From NCBI RefSeq assembly GCF_040359615.1, contig NZ_CP132942.1, forward strand, positions 3,844,001 to 3,908,000: 64,000 nt of DNA, in the 5' to 3' direction. The DNA is from Tunturibacter psychrotolerans. Lineage in GTDB: Bacteria; Acidobacteriota; Terriglobia; Terriglobales; Acidobacteriaceae. Under the pieces are notes generated by a model. That model had not been told where the DNA came from. It was given only the letters and a program-made list of their open reading frames with translations, and ran no database searches. Of this stretch, positions 25,632 to 34,590 are shown piece after piece; the first letter of the stretch is position 1; each line of letters begins with the position of its first letter. Made by a program: the position numbers and the translations under genes.

Positions 25632-26621
25632 TCAGTAGAACTTTTTGAGGTCCATGCCGGCGTAGAGGCTGGCGACCTGATCGCCGTAGCCGTTGAACAT
25701 TTGCGTGGGGATGTTGCGGGGGAAGACGCTTGAGTCGAGACGACGCTCGTGGGCCTGGGACCAGCGGGCGTTGTCGTAGTTGGGATTGACGTTGGAGTAG
25801 AAGCCGTATTCGCGGCCGTCGGCTTCGTTCCATGTGGTCTCGGGCTGCTTGTCGGTGAAGTGGAAGCGCACGATGGATTTTGCGGATTTGAAGCCGTACT
25901 TCCACGGGACGATGACGCGGACGGGGGCGCCGTTCTGGTTGGGCAGGACCTGGCCGTAGCAGCCGAAGGTGAGGAGGGTGAGTGGGTTCATGGCCTCGTC
26001 CATGCGGAGGCCTTCGCGATAGGGCCAGTTGTAACCGGAAGGCTCGTCGGGCATGACGCTCTTGTTGTTGTAGGAGAAAAACTGCACGTATTTTGCGCTG
26101 GCGAGCGGCTGGCAGAAGTTGATGAACTCGGAGAGCGAGTAGCCGTCCCAGGGGATGATCAGGGACCAGGCTTCGACGCAACGGAAGCGGTAGACGCGCG
26201 ATTCGAGCGGGCGATAGTGGATGAGATCGTCGATGTTAATGGTCTGAGGCTTTTTGACCATGCCGGTGATTTGTATGGGCCAGGGGCGGGTGGGCAGGCG
26301 GTGGGCTTCATGCGAGGGGTCGGACTTGTCGGTGCCGAACTCGTAAAAATTGTTATAGGTGCTGGCCTTGGCTAGTGGAGTTTCGGGGTCGGAGAGGTTG
26401 TATTTGCTGGGGATGGTCACGAGCTGCTCTGCGGCTTCGACCGTTGTCGGAGGAGAGATGAGAGAGGGGATGGTGCGCGCGGCGAGGGCGGCTGCGCCGA
26501 GGGTGGCGGCTCCGGTGAGGAAGCGACGTCGGGTGGGATGGGGCTGCTCGAAGACGCTTTGGGGAGTGATTTCGGAGGAGCGGATGGTGGCTTCGGGGCT
26601 GGGAGACTTGCGGAGGAGCAT
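25632..26621 (-). CDS. msrP: MsrP, periplasmic molybdopterin methionine-sulfoxide reductase
   Basis: The 329-residue catalytic subunit has a Tat signal (TRRRFLTGAATLGAAALAAR, residues ~30-49) that exports the folded Mo-cofactor protein. The Mo-coordinating cysteine is in 'YRFRCVEAWSLIIPW' (Cys148). 'VPWKYGFKSAKSIVRFHFT' and the C-terminal 'FNGYGDQVASLYAGMDLKKFY' are typical of YedY/MsrP. It reduces protein-bound methionine sulfoxide with electrons from MsrQ. The ATG at 26621 has SD 'aagga'. Confidence 0.95.
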   Translation of the reverse strand: MLLRKSPSPEATIRSSEITPQSVFEQPHPTRRRFLTGAATLGAAALAARTIPSLISPPTTVEAAEQLVTIPSKYNLSDPETPLAKASTYNNFYEFGTDKSDPSHEAHRLPTRPWPIQITGMVKKPQTINIDDLIHYRPLESRVYRFRCVEAWSLIIPWDGYSLSEFINFCQPLASAKYVQFFSYNNKSVMPDEPSGYNWPYREGLRMDEAMNPLTLLTFGCYGQVLPNQNGAPVRVIVPWKYGFKSAKSIVRFHFTDKQPETTWNEADGREYGFYSNVNPNYDNARWSQAHERRLDSSVFPRNIPTQMFNGYGDQVASLYAGMDLKKFY

Positions 26622-26766
26622 GGCGTGGTTCCTTCTGTTTACAGCTTACTGCCATAGATGGGACTCGGAATTTGGCTACTGGTTACAAGTACGAGTGAGA
26701 TGGGGGCGCGGATGGTGGTCTTTCGTGCGTGATTTGAGGCGTTAGGGTGTGAGAGATTAGAAAGCA

Positions 26767-29601
26767 ATGACTTCCATACGGGTTGTTGCGGGTTTGGCAG
26801 CGGTATCAGTGATGGGGCTGGTGGTGGCGGGTGGGGTGGTGAGCTGCCAGGAGCTGCGGGATGCAGCGCGGATGGATAAGGCGAATCTGGCCGCGGAGCA
26901 GGTGAAGGCGGCGCTTGGGGTTCGCGGGATTGCTGCGAATGACGGGTCGGCTGCGCTGTGGCAAAGCCTGGTGAAGCTGCGGACGCGGGCGAGTTTGATG
27001 ATGATTGTGGCGCATCCCGATGATGAGGATGGCGGGATGCTGACGTATGAGGCGCGTGGGCAGGGCGCGCATGTGGCGATGCTGACACTGACTCGGGGTG
27101 AGGGTGGGCAGAATTTGATGTCTGCGGATTTTGATGACGCGCTGGGGTTGGTGCGGACGCAGGAGCTGCTGGCGGCGGGGCGCTACATGGGGATCGATCA
27201 GATGTGGGGGACGGAGGTGGACTTCGGGTTCTCGAAGACGAAGGAAGAAGCGCTGGAGAACTGGGGGAATGATCGTGTTTTGTACGACGCTGTCAGGGCG
27301 GTGAGGCTGTATCGGCCGCTGGTGGTGACGGCGGTGTTTGTGGGTGGGATTACGGATGGGCATGGGCAGCATCAGGTGTCGGGTGAGATGGCGCAGGAGG
27401 TGTTCGATGCGGCGGGTGATCCGAAGATGTTTCCGGATCAGATTGCGGCGGGGTTGATGCCGTGGAGTCCGCTGAAGGTTTATGCGCGGGAGCCGTTTTT
27501 CTCGGTGACGTCGAAGGGGATGTATGACTATGCGACGGGAAAGTATGCTCCGGCACGTTTCTATAACTACGTGACGAAGGAGTGGACGACGGAGACTCCG
27601 AAGGCAAATGTGATGGTGCCGGAGGGCGAGTATAGCTCGGTGTTGGGGATGACTTACTTGCAGTTTGCGCGGATGGGGCTGGGGCTGCAGAAGACGCAGA
27701 ACGGCGGGATGGGCGTGCCGGCGGCGGGGAGGTTCGATGTCGAGTATCACCGGTATGCTTCGCGGGTGAAGACGGGCGAGGAGGAGAAGAGTTTTTTTGA
27801 TGGCGTGGATGTGACGCTTGTGGGGATGAGTTCGTTGGCTCCGGATGAGACGACTTTTTTGAAGCAGGATCTGACGAAGATCGATGGGTTGGTGGAGCAG
27901 GCGGTTGGTGTTTATAAGATTGCTGCGCCGGAGAAGACGGCTCCGTTTTTGCGGGATGGATTGCGTGCGACGGATGAGCTGATTGCGAAGGTTGAGGCTA
28001 GTGGGCTGACGGATCGGGAGAAGTACGATCTGCTGCATGAGCTGCGAGTGAAGAGGGTGCAGTTCAATGATGCGATTGTGCAGGCGTTGGGGCTGAGTCT
28101 GCGAGCGCAGGTTGCGGGGAAGGCGGACGGTGGGCCGTTTACCCGGTTTGGAGATGGGGCGGAGACGTTTGTGACAGCGGTGCCGGGGCAGAGCTTTGGC
28201 GTGCAGATCCGCGTGGCGAATGGGAGCAAGGTGCCAGTGACGTTGAAGGCTGCGGGGCTGGATTCGAATGCGGGTGCGACGTTTGAGGACGCGGGGGCGA
28301 AGACGGCAGCAAAGACGATTGTGAGTGGAGAGGCTTATGACGATTCGTTTCAGGTGAAGCTGCCTGAAGATGCGAAGGTGACACGGCCTCCGTTTACGCG
28401 GCCAGGGATTGAGCAGTCTTACTACGATGTGGCTGATCCGACGTTGCGGAATGCTTCGCTTCCCTTGCCCGCTCTGACGGCGTGGGTGACGGTGGACTAT
28501 GACGGCGTGGAGGTGAAGCTTGGGCAGGAGGTGCAGACGCTGCATCGGGTGACGGGGCAAGGGACGGTGTATGAGCCGCTGGTGGTGGCTCCGGCGATCT
28601 CGGTGGCGATGTCGCCTTCGGCGGGGGTGGTGCCGCTGACGGAGAAGACGCTGATGGTATCGGCAAAGGTGAAGAGCAATGTGAAGGGCGCGGCGACGGG
28701 GACGGTGAAGCTGGAGTTGCCGAAGGGGTGGACGGCGTCGCCGGAGAAGGCGGAGTTTTCACTGGCGAAGGATGGGGATTCGGTGGATGTGCCGTTTGTG
28801 GTGACTCCGATGAAGATGGCTGAAAAGGCTTATACGATGACCGCGGTGGCGAGCTATGCGGGGAAGGATTATCGCGAGGGGTATAAGACGGTTGGGTATG
28901 CGGGGTTGTTGCCGGCGAATTTGTATCGGCCTGCGACTTATCGGGCGCGGGGGGCGGATGTGAAGATGGCTCCGGGGTTGAAGGTGGGGTATCTGCCGGG
29001 GACTGGGGATGAGGTGCAGGCGTCGTTGGAAAATCTTGGCGTGCATGCTGCGACCTTGACGATGAATGATGTTGCTGCCGGGAGGTTGAGTGGGTATGAC
29101 GTGGTGGTGTTGGGGGTGAGGGCCTATGCGGCGCATCCCGGGCTGGCTGCGGCGAATGGGCAGTTGCTGCAGTTTGCGAAGAATGGTGGCGTGGTGATTG
29201 TGCAGTACAACCTGGGGAATTTTGACTACGGGCCGTACTCGTATTCGCTGGGTGATGCCGAGAAGGTGGTGGACGAGAAGGCCCCGGTGAAGTTGGTGGT
29301 GCCTGACAGCCCGGTGTTGAGTTGGCCGAACAGGATTACGGAGCGGGACTTCGATGGGTGGGTGGAGGAGCGGGGGCACGGGTTTATGGGGACGTGGGAC
29401 TCGCAGTATGTTGCTCCACTGGAGACGCATGATCCGGGGCAGGATCCGCAGAAGGGTGGGCTGCTGGTGGCGAAGACGGGCAAGGGCGCTTATGTGTATG
29501 TGGCGTTGGCGCTGTACCGGGAGTTGCCGGAGGGAGTGCCGGGGGCTTATCGGTTGTTTGCGAATCTGTTGAGTTTGGGGAAGACCGGTGCTGCGAACTA
29601 G
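26767..29601 (+). CDS. Large exported PIG-L deacetylase with NEW3-like and C-terminal domains
   Basis: The 944-residue protein carries an N-terminal export signal with a possible lipobox ending at Cys27 (GGVVSC). The PIG-L catalytic domain follows: 'MIVAHPDDEDGGMLTYEARG' (AHPDDED at 82-88) and 'GITDGHGQHQVSGEM' (HxxH-type). The middle has Ig-like segments: 'VKLELPKGWTASPEKAEFSL' is characteristic of NEW3-type domains. The last ~200 residues ('LKVGYLPGTGDEVQASLENLGV', 'YDVVVLGVRAYAAHP') look like a glutamine-amidotransferase-like fold. This architecture is common in Acidobacteria and Bacteroidetes and is presumed to deacetylate exported sugar conjugates. ATG at 26767. Confidence 0.88.
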   Translation: MTSIRVVAGLAAVSVMGLVVAGGVVSCQELRDAARMDKANLAAEQVKAALGVRGIAANDGSAALWQSLVKLRTRASLMMIVAHPDDEDGGMLTYEARGQGAHVAMLTLTRGEGGQNLMSADFDDALGLVRTQELLAAGRYMGIDQMWGTEVDFGFSKTKEEALENWGNDRVLYDAVRAVRLYRPLVVTAVFVGGITDGHGQHQVSGEMAQEVFDAAGDPKMFPDQIAAGLMPWSPLKVYAREPFFSVTSKGMYDYATGKYAPARFYNYVTKEWTTETPKANVMVPEGEYSSVLGMTYLQFARMGLGLQKTQNGGMGVPAAGRFDVEYHRYASRVKTGEEEKSFFDGVDVTLVGMSSLAPDETTFLKQDLTKIDGLVEQAVGVYKIAAPEKTAPFLRDGLRATDELIAKVEASGLTDREKYDLLHELRVKRVQFNDAIVQALGLSLRAQVAGKADGGPFTRFGDGAETFVTAVPGQSFGVQIRVANGSKVPVTLKAAGLDSNAGATFEDAGAKTAAKTIVSGEAYDDSFQVKLPEDAKVTRPPFTRPGIEQSYYDVADPTLRNASLPLPALTAWVTVDYDGVEVKLGQEVQTLHRVTGQGTVYEPLVVAPAISVAMSPSAGVVPLTEKTLMVSAKVKSNVKGAATGTVKLELPKGWTASPEKAEFSLAKDGDSVDVPFVVTPMKMAEKAYTMTAVASYAGKDYREGYKTVGYAGLLPANLYRPATYRARGADVKMAPGLKVGYLPGTGDEVQASLENLGVHAATLTMNDVAAGRLSGYDVVVLGVRAYAAHPGLAAANGQLLQFAKNGGVVIVQYNLGNFDYGPYSYSLGDAEKVVDEKAPVKLVVPDSPVLSWPNRITERDFDGWVEERGHGFMGTWDSQYVAPLETHDPGQDPQKGGLLVAKTGKGAYVYVALALYRELPEGVPGAYRLFANLLSLGKTGAAN

Positions 29602-29650
29602 TTCGTGGGTAGGGTTTTGGACAAGCAGCGTTGTCTTTATGCGGAGTAGA

Positions 29651-29735
29651 GGGTAAGAGCAACGGCAGAGAAAAAAAGACACCAGCAGATTCCCTTCGGG
29701 AATGACAACAAGAAAGACAAATGCATCCCCAAAAG
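29651..29735 (+). repeat. 'aacagcagat' hairpin repeat, copy 2
   Basis: The core 'ccagcagattccc', loop ttc, 'gggaatgacaacaagaaa' lies about 90 nt after the PIG-L stop. The stem attccc/gggaat is perfect. The flanks (agcaacggcag on the left, agacaaatgc on the right) resemble the other copies. Confidence 0.7.
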
Positions 29736-29818
29736 CAAGATGCCCTGGCGTGTGGGTCGATGCGTCAACTCGCGTGGGTGCGAGACAAATTTGGGTTGGT
29801 TGAGAGACACTGGACGAC

Positions 29819-30586
29819 ATGATGACTGGTGAGAGAGAGAAACAATTGATCGAGGCGGCGGATCTGCTGCTGGATGCGCGACGAACGGGAAAACCAATTG
29901 AGGATTTACCGGAGGCTCTGCAGCCGAAAGATATTGATGAGGCCTATGCGCTGCAGGATCGTATTGCGGAAGCTTATGGAGAGATCGGCGGGTGGAAGAT
30001 TGGGGCTCCCAGCGCGGAGGCTACGCCGTTGTTTGCACCGATGCCGTCGGCGTGGATTGCGGGGGACGGAGCAGTCATTGGTGGGATGAGGAGATATCGC
30101 GGGCTTGAGTCTGAGATTGCTTTTTTGATGGGAGCGGATCTTCCGTCGAGGACTACACCCTACTCCTCAGAGGAGGTTGAGGGCGCGATTGCGAGTTGTC
30201 ATCCGGTGATAGAGGTGATCGAGAGTGGACTGCGGGATCCGTTGAAGGCGGCGCGGCTGTCGATGATTGGCGATCTGCAGATGCATGGTGGGTTGGTGTA
30301 TGGGCCGGCGGTTGCGGATTGGCAGAAGATCGATTTTAAAACCGAGCATGTCTTTATCGCCGTCGATGATGCGGTGAGGGTTGAGCGGACGGGATCGAAT
30401 ACTTCCGGCGACCTGATGCGTTTGTTGCCGTGGCTGGCGAATGAGGGTTCTAAGAGGACAGGTGGGTTGAAGGCTGGGCAGTGGGTGACGACGGGAAGCT
30501 GGACGGGAGTGACTACTGCAGATCCGCAGTCTTCGGCGAATGTGAAGTTTTCGGCTGCGGGCGAGGTTCATCTGCGGTTTGAGTAG
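29819..30586 (+). CDS. 2-keto-4-pentenoate hydratase (MhpD) family protein
   Basis: The 255-residue protein has the fumarylacetoacetate-hydrolase fold of the hydratase/decarboxylase branch: 'DIDEAYALQDRIAEAYGEIGGWKIG', the metal-binding 'YRGLESEIAFLM' (ExE), 'SCHPVIEVIESGL', and 'KAGQWVTTGSWTGVTTADP'. MhpD-type enzymes add water to 2-hydroxypenta-2,4-dienoate in meta-cleavage of aromatics. No other meta-cleavage genes are here, although hppD and fahA for tyrosine breakdown are 1-4 kb away on the opposite strand. Start is ATG 29819 or the next codon, ATG 29822. Confidence 0.86.
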   Translation: MMTGEREKQLIEAADLLLDARRTGKPIEDLPEALQPKDIDEAYALQDRIAEAYGEIGGWKIGAPSAEATPLFAPMPSAWIAGDGAVIGGMRRYRGLESEIAFLMGADLPSRTTPYSSEEVEGAIASCHPVIEVIESGLRDPLKAARLSMIGDLQMHGGLVYGPAVADWQKIDFKTEHVFIAVDDAVRVERTGSNTSGDLMRLLPWLANEGSKRTGGLKAGQWVTTGSWTGVTTADPQSSANVKFSAAGEVHLRFE

Positions 30587-30620
30587 GGGTCTGCTGTGGA
30601 TGAAGAGCGGCTAAGGTAGA

Positions 30621-30740
30621 GGCTAGGACAACAGCAGATCCCCTGTGGGGATGACAACAAGAAAAACAAAGGCAACTGCAAAGGCGAGATGCGGGGCTCT
30701 CCGCTGCGCTGCTCACGATGAGACTGTGAGCAGCTTCGGT
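30621..30740 (+). repeat. 'aacagcagat' hairpin repeat, copy 3, plus a second palindrome
   Basis: 'acaacagcagatcccc', loop tgt, 'ggggatgacaacaa' (about 30629-30660) has stem atcccc/ggggat, which differs from copy 2 at paired positions. To the right, gctgctcac (30708-30716) and gtgagcagc (30726-30734) form a 9-bp palindrome. The element lies just 3' of the hydratase gene. Confidence 0.72.
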
Positions 30741-30785
30741 CGAGATGACGATCTTTTAGTTAAGGATGAAGGGAACGGCCAAGTT

Positions 30786-31682
30786 TTATGAAGCTAAGCT
30801 AGCTGCTTCTCTCTCAGGTCGGCTTAGTTTCATGACGAGGCACTTGGCGGCGCCGCCGGCTTTGAGGAACTCGGTGAGGGTGACTTCGATGATGTTGAAG
30901 CCGCGGGATTCGAGTTGGTTGCGGAGATCGATGCTGATGTTGTTGAGGATGATGGTGCGGGCGACGTTGATGGCGTTGCAGGCGAAGCAGATGGCGTCGG
31001 ACTCGCTCACGATGATTCGCTTTTCGGATGGATAGAAGGCTTCGATCTTTGCGCGAGAGGCTTTGTCGAAGGCCTCGGGAAAGTACATGATGTAGCCGCC
31101 TGCCAGTGGGGCGAAGCAGGTGTCGAGGTGGTAGAAGCGTGGGTCGATGAGGTGGAGTGAGGTCACCTCGATGTTCCAAATCTTGCGCAAGGGGGTGTGG
31201 CTGGAGGAGTCTGTGCGCGGGCCGTAGCCAACCCAGAGGCGCGTGCCGTCGGTGGAGAAAAGTGCGTCGCCTTCGCCTTCGAAGGGCGTGGTGCGGGGCG
31301 TGTCGACGATGGTGTAACCGGCTAGTTGGAACCAGCGGCGGAAGTGGGGCTCTTCGCCCTGGCGCTCGGGGTGGAAGAAGCTGCTGATGGCGACGGTGCC
31401 GTTGCGCTCGAGGCCTGCGTTGGCGGTGAAGACCATGTCGGGTGAACCGGGTTGGGGTTCGACGAGCTGGACGTCGGCAATGGTGCGGACGGCTTCGTAG
31501 AGGCGCTGCCACTGCTCTGCGGCGCGGGTGCGCGAGGAGGCGTGGACATTGCCGGCCATCCAGGGATTGATGACGTAGTTGACGTCGTAAAGCTTGGGGG
31601 GACACATGAGGAAGGTGGCCGGGGTGGATGCGATGTTGGCGAGAATCGCCGGGGAGGTGATCTCGATTGGTTGCGTGCTCAT
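30786..31682 (-). CDS. CtlX/DDAH-like guanidino-group-modifying hydrolase
   Basis: The 298-residue protein belongs to the amidinotransferase/dimethylarginine-hydrolase superfamily. 'TFLMCPPKLYDVNYVINPWM' is the typical start, 'GSPDMVFTANAGLE' contains the substrate Asp (F-T-A-N motif), 'PRFYHLDTCFAPLAGG' supplies the catalytic His, and 'LKAGGAAKCLVMKL' the nucleophilic Cys. The closest characterised relative I recognise is the citrulline hydrolase CtlX, but arginine or methylarginine substrates are possible. ATG at 31682 is chosen because upstream in-frame sequence lies in a repeat. It follows hppD on the same strand after 224 nt that include a long palindrome. Confidence 0.83.
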   Translation of the reverse strand: MSTQPIEITSPAILANIASTPATFLMCPPKLYDVNYVINPWMAGNVHASSRTRAAEQWQRLYEAVRTIADVQLVEPQPGSPDMVFTANAGLERNGTVAISSFFHPERQGEEPHFRRWFQLAGYTIVDTPRTTPFEGEGDALFSTDGTRLWVGYGPRTDSSSHTPLRKIWNIEVTSLHLIDPRFYHLDTCFAPLAGGYIMYFPEAFDKASRAKIEAFYPSEKRIIVSESDAICFACNAINVARTIILNNISIDLRNQLESRGFNIIEVTLTEFLKAGGAAKCLVMKLSRPEREAASLAS

Positions 31683-31790
31683 GTTGAATGTGTCTCCATG
31701 ATGAGCATGGAGGATCGCAAAAGCCGCGTCAACACTAATGATTATGCATGGTTGACGTATAAAGATACATTTTTGGAACAAATAGATTAA

Positions 31791-31906
31791 GTGCGCCCTG
31801 CGCGGGCGGCGCCCACTTCGTGGGGTGTATACCGGCTTCGCCTTGGGCCTCCCGATGGTCGGCCCGAGCCTCTTGATCGAAGCGGTATACACGTCACGAA
31901 ATGTGG
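31791..31906 (-). repeat. Long imperfect palindrome directly after hppD
   Basis: The block opens 'gcgccctgcgcgggcggcg' (31793-31811), identical over 19 nt to 34481-34499. Arms gtgtataccggcttcg (31825-31840) and cgaagcggtatacac (31878-31892) pair, and the pairing extends outward through cacttcgtg (31814-31822) with cacgaaatg (31895-31903), about 25 bp in all. It abuts the hppD stop codon. Confidence 0.75.
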
Positions 31907-33043
31907 CTAGAGGTTTCCGCGTAGCTCCTGTTCGCGTTCGATGGCTTCGAAGAGAGCTTTGAAGTTGCCTTTGCCGAAGCTGCGGCTTCCCTTGCGCTGG
32001 ATGATCTCGTAGAAGACGGTGGGGCGATCTTCGACGGGCTTGGTGAAGATCTGGAGCATGTAGCCTTCGTTGTCGCGGTCGACGAGGATGCCGAGTTTTT
32101 CGAGCTCTTCGATGGGCTCGTCGATCTTGCCGATGCGGGTTTGCAGCTCGGTGTAGTAGGAGTGAGGGACGGTGAGGAAGTCGACGCCCTGCTGCTTCAT
32201 CGCGGCTACGGTGGCGAGGATGTCATTGGTGGCGAGGGCCATGTGCTGGACGCCGGGGCCACCGTAGAAGTCGAGGTACTCCTCGATCTGGGACTTGCGA
32301 CGGCCTTCGGCGGGCTCGTTGATGGGGAATTTTACGTAGCCGTTGCCGTTGGCCATGACCTTGGACATGAGGGCGGAGTACTCGGTGGAGATGTCGTTGT
32401 CGTCGAAGTGCTGGTAGAGACCGAAGCCCATGACGTCGCGGTAGAAGTCGACCCACTGGTTCATGGAGTTCCAGCCGACGTTGCCGACGATGTGGTCGAT
32501 GTGGAGGAGGCCTACGGGGCGGGCGATGGGGTCGTTGGGGACGGCCTTGAAGCCGGGGAGGAAGGCGCCGGTGTAGTTGGTGCGCTCGACGAAGGTGTGG
32601 ACGGTTTCTCCGTAGGCCGCGATGCTGGAGGTGATGACGGTGCCGTTATCGTCTTTGGATTCGGTGGGGGGCTGGATGCTGCGGGCGCCACGGTTGGTGG
32701 TTTCGAGCCAGGACTGGCGGGCGTCGTCGACCCAGAGGGCGATGGAGTGGACGCCGTCGCCGTGCTTGTCGACGTGGCGGGCGATGTCGGAGTCGGTGCG
32801 GAGAGCGGTGGTGAGGACGAAGCGGACCTTTCCCTGCTGGAGGACGTAGCTGGCGCGGTCGCGCTGCCCGGTCTCGGGGCCGGCATAGGCGACGAGGGAC
32901 ATGCCGAAGGCGGCGCGGTAGAAGTAGGCGGCCTGGCGGGCGTTGCCGACATAGAACTCGACGTGATCTGTGCCCTTGAGGGGGAGGAAGTCGGTGGTGG
33001 ATTCGGGCTGGGACAGGGTCTGGGTCGGGGCGTGTGTTGCCAT
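31907..33043 (-). CDS. hppD: 4-Hydroxyphenylpyruvate dioxygenase
   Basis: HPPD converts 4-hydroxyphenylpyruvate to homogentisate with Fe(II) and O2, the second step of tyrosine breakdown. The 378-residue protein has two glyoxalase-like halves. Iron ligands are in 'LLHIDHIVGNV' (His), 'GGPGVQHMALATNDI' (His) and 'PTVFYEIIQRKG' (Glu), and the C-terminal 'GKGNFKALFEAIEREQ' caps the active site. The ATG at 33043 has SD 'ggaga' and gives MATHAPTQ. It is 81 nt after fahA. The intermediate enzyme homogentisate 1,2-dioxygenase is not in the window. Confidence 0.96.
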   Translation of the reverse strand: MATHAPTQTLSQPESTTDFLPLKGTDHVEFYVGNARQAAYFYRAAFGMSLVAYAGPETGQRDRASYVLQQGKVRFVLTTALRTDSDIARHVDKHGDGVHSIALWVDDARQSWLETTNRGARSIQPPTESKDDNGTVITSSIAAYGETVHTFVERTNYTGAFLPGFKAVPNDPIARPVGLLHIDHIVGNVGWNSMNQWVDFYRDVMGFGLYQHFDDNDISTEYSALMSKVMANGNGYVKFPINEPAEGRRKSQIEEYLDFYGGPGVQHMALATNDILATVAAMKQQGVDFLTVPHSYYTELQTRIGKIDEPIEELEKLGILVDRDNEGYMLQIFTKPVEDRPTVFYEIIQRKGSRSFGKGNFKALFEAIEREQELRGNL

Positions 33044-33124
33044 AGGAAGTCTCCGGTGCGGCAGGCGTGGTGGCCTGCGTGCAGGATGAGGATAGTTCAA
33101 GGGGGTTGGGGTTGGCTAGGGTGG

Positions 33125-34426
33125 TCAGGTGAGGGCAGGAAGGATGGTGGCGCGGCACTCGCCAAGACCGATGCGGGGGTGGCCGGGGGATTCGCAGGAG
33201 CCGCGAAGGATGATCTCGTCGCCGTTTTCGAGGAAGGTTCGGGTTTCGGCGGTGGGGAGGAGGATGGGTTGGGCGCCGTTGCGGGTGAGTTCGAGGAGGC
33301 AGCCGGCGGAAGTTTCGGCGGAGCCGGAGATGGTTCCGGTGGCGAGGATGTCGCCTACCTGTAAGTTGCAGCCGTTGCTGGCGTGGTGGGCGATAAGTTG
33401 GGCGGGAGTCCAATAGAGGTCTTGTGCGTTGGACTGACTGAGCGAGAGAGGTTCTAGCTTATTGGCTTTCATGGTCTTGGTTAGAAGCAAGACCTCAAGT
33501 TTTACATCCAGGTTTCCGCGTTTCTGATCTTCGGCGGAGTGGAGGTATGGGAGGGGCTTCGGGTCGGTAGCAGGGCGAGGAGATGCGGGGGCGCGGAAGG
33601 GATCGAGGGCGGCGATGGGAGTGACCCAGGGGGAGACGGTGGTGGAGAAGTTTTTGGCGAGGAAGGGACCGAGGGGTTGATACTCCCAGGACTGGATGTC
33701 GCGGGCAGACCAGTCGTTGAGGAGGCTGATGCCGAAGATGTGTGCGGCGGCGCTGGAGATGGGGATCGGAATGCCAAGTGCGCTGGGTTCGCCTATGTAA
33801 AGTGCCAGTTCAAGTTCGTAGTCTAACTTGCTGGAGGGAAGGAAGTTGGGTTGATCTTCTTCCTGTGGCGGGCGGGATTGGCCGATGGGACGGACTATGG
33901 GTTCGCCGCTAACGATGATGGAGGAGGCTCGGCCGTGATAGCCGATGGGGATGTGTTTGTAGTTGGGGAGAAGAGGCTGGTCGGGGCGGAAGAGTTGACC
34001 TACGCGGTTGGCGTGGTGGATGGAGGCATAGAAGTCAGTGTAGTTGGGGACGTAGACCGGTTTTTTGAGGGTGGCTCCGGCGATGGAGTGGAGTGCGGCT
34101 TCGGCCTTTTCCTTGTGCTCCGGCTTTGCGTCGGCGTGGAGGAGGGTGGTAATGGTCCTGCGGAGGAGAGCCCAGGCTTGGTGGCCTTGGGACATCAGCA
34201 GGTTGAGAGTTGGGGCCTGGCAGGACTCTGTCAGGGTTGGGGGGAGAAGGCCTGAGGTGGCGCAGGCGTGTAGGTCGAGGAAGTGGGTGCCGATGGCGAC
34301 GCAGAGATGCTGCTGGCCTTCGGCGGTGAAGGCTCCGTAGGGGAGATGGGTGAGGGGGAAGTCGGTGGTGGGGTGGTTGGCGTTTGGGAGCCAGCTTTTG
34401 TGAGCTGTGATGCTTTGTTTTGCCAT
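33125..34426 (-). CDS. fahA: Fumarylacetoacetase
   Basis: FAH hydrolyses fumarylacetoacetate to fumarate and acetoacetate, the last step of tyrosine catabolism. The 433-residue protein has the small N-terminal SH3-like domain and the catalytic domain with 'YVPNYTDFYASIHHANRVG' (catalytic and metal residues), 'YHGRASSIIVSG', 'LDYELELALYIG' (ExE metal ligands) and 'LLNDWSARDIQSWEYQPLGPF'. ATG at 34426 begins MAKQSITAHKSWLP; the SD is weak. It is upstream of hppD on the same strand. The RND gene ends 164 nt upstream of it. Confidence 0.95.
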   Translation of the reverse strand: MAKQSITAHKSWLPNANHPTTDFPLTHLPYGAFTAEGQQHLCVAIGTHFLDLHACATSGLLPPTLTESCQAPTLNLLMSQGHQAWALLRRTITTLLHADAKPEHKEKAEAALHSIAGATLKKPVYVPNYTDFYASIHHANRVGQLFRPDQPLLPNYKHIPIGYHGRASSIIVSGEPIVRPIGQSRPPQEEDQPNFLPSSKLDYELELALYIGEPSALGIPIPISSAAAHIFGISLLNDWSARDIQSWEYQPLGPFLAKNFSTTVSPWVTPIAALDPFRAPASPRPATDPKPLPYLHSAEDQKRGNLDVKLEVLLLTKTMKANKLEPLSLSQSNAQDLYWTPAQLIAHHASNGCNLQVGDILATGTISGSAETSAGCLLELTRNGAQPILLPTAETRTFLENGDEIILRGSCESPGHPRIGLGECRATILPALT

Positions 34427-34480
34427 GGAGCATGATAGCCCGACTGGCATTTCGTTTTTAGGGTGTGTCCTGCCGGACGG

Positions 34481-34590
34481 GCGCCCTGCGCGGGCGGCGG
34501 TCACTTCGTGACTTGTGTACCCCTTCGGTTGGTGCTCCCGTTGGTCGCGAGGAATGGCTCGTGCGATCAACGGGAGGAGCTACGGGGTTG
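34481..34590 (-). repeat. Long palindrome directly after the RND gene
   Basis: This second copy of the element after hppD shares 'gcgccctgcgcgggcggcg' (34481-34499) and the following 'cacttcgtg'. Its inner arms differ: gctcccgttggtcgc (34534-34548) pairs with gcgatcaacgggaggagc (34563-34580). It abuts the RND stop codon. Confidence 0.75.

Noticed and set aside
26806..28560. Long minus-strand open frame antisense to the large PIG-L gene
   Set aside because: High GC at third positions of the PIG-L codons removes stops from the complement. The translation is Arg/His/Leu/Pro-rich with no motifs.
28759..29820. Long minus-strand open frame covering the 3' part of the PIG-L gene and the spacer
   Set aside because: Low-complexity Arg/His/Pro sequence, no domain, antisense to a clear gene.
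32141..33364. Plus-strand open frame antisense to hppD and the end of fahA
   Set aside because: The translation is Gly/Val/Asp/Glu repeats typical of the complement of a GC-rich gene; it also crosses two genes.
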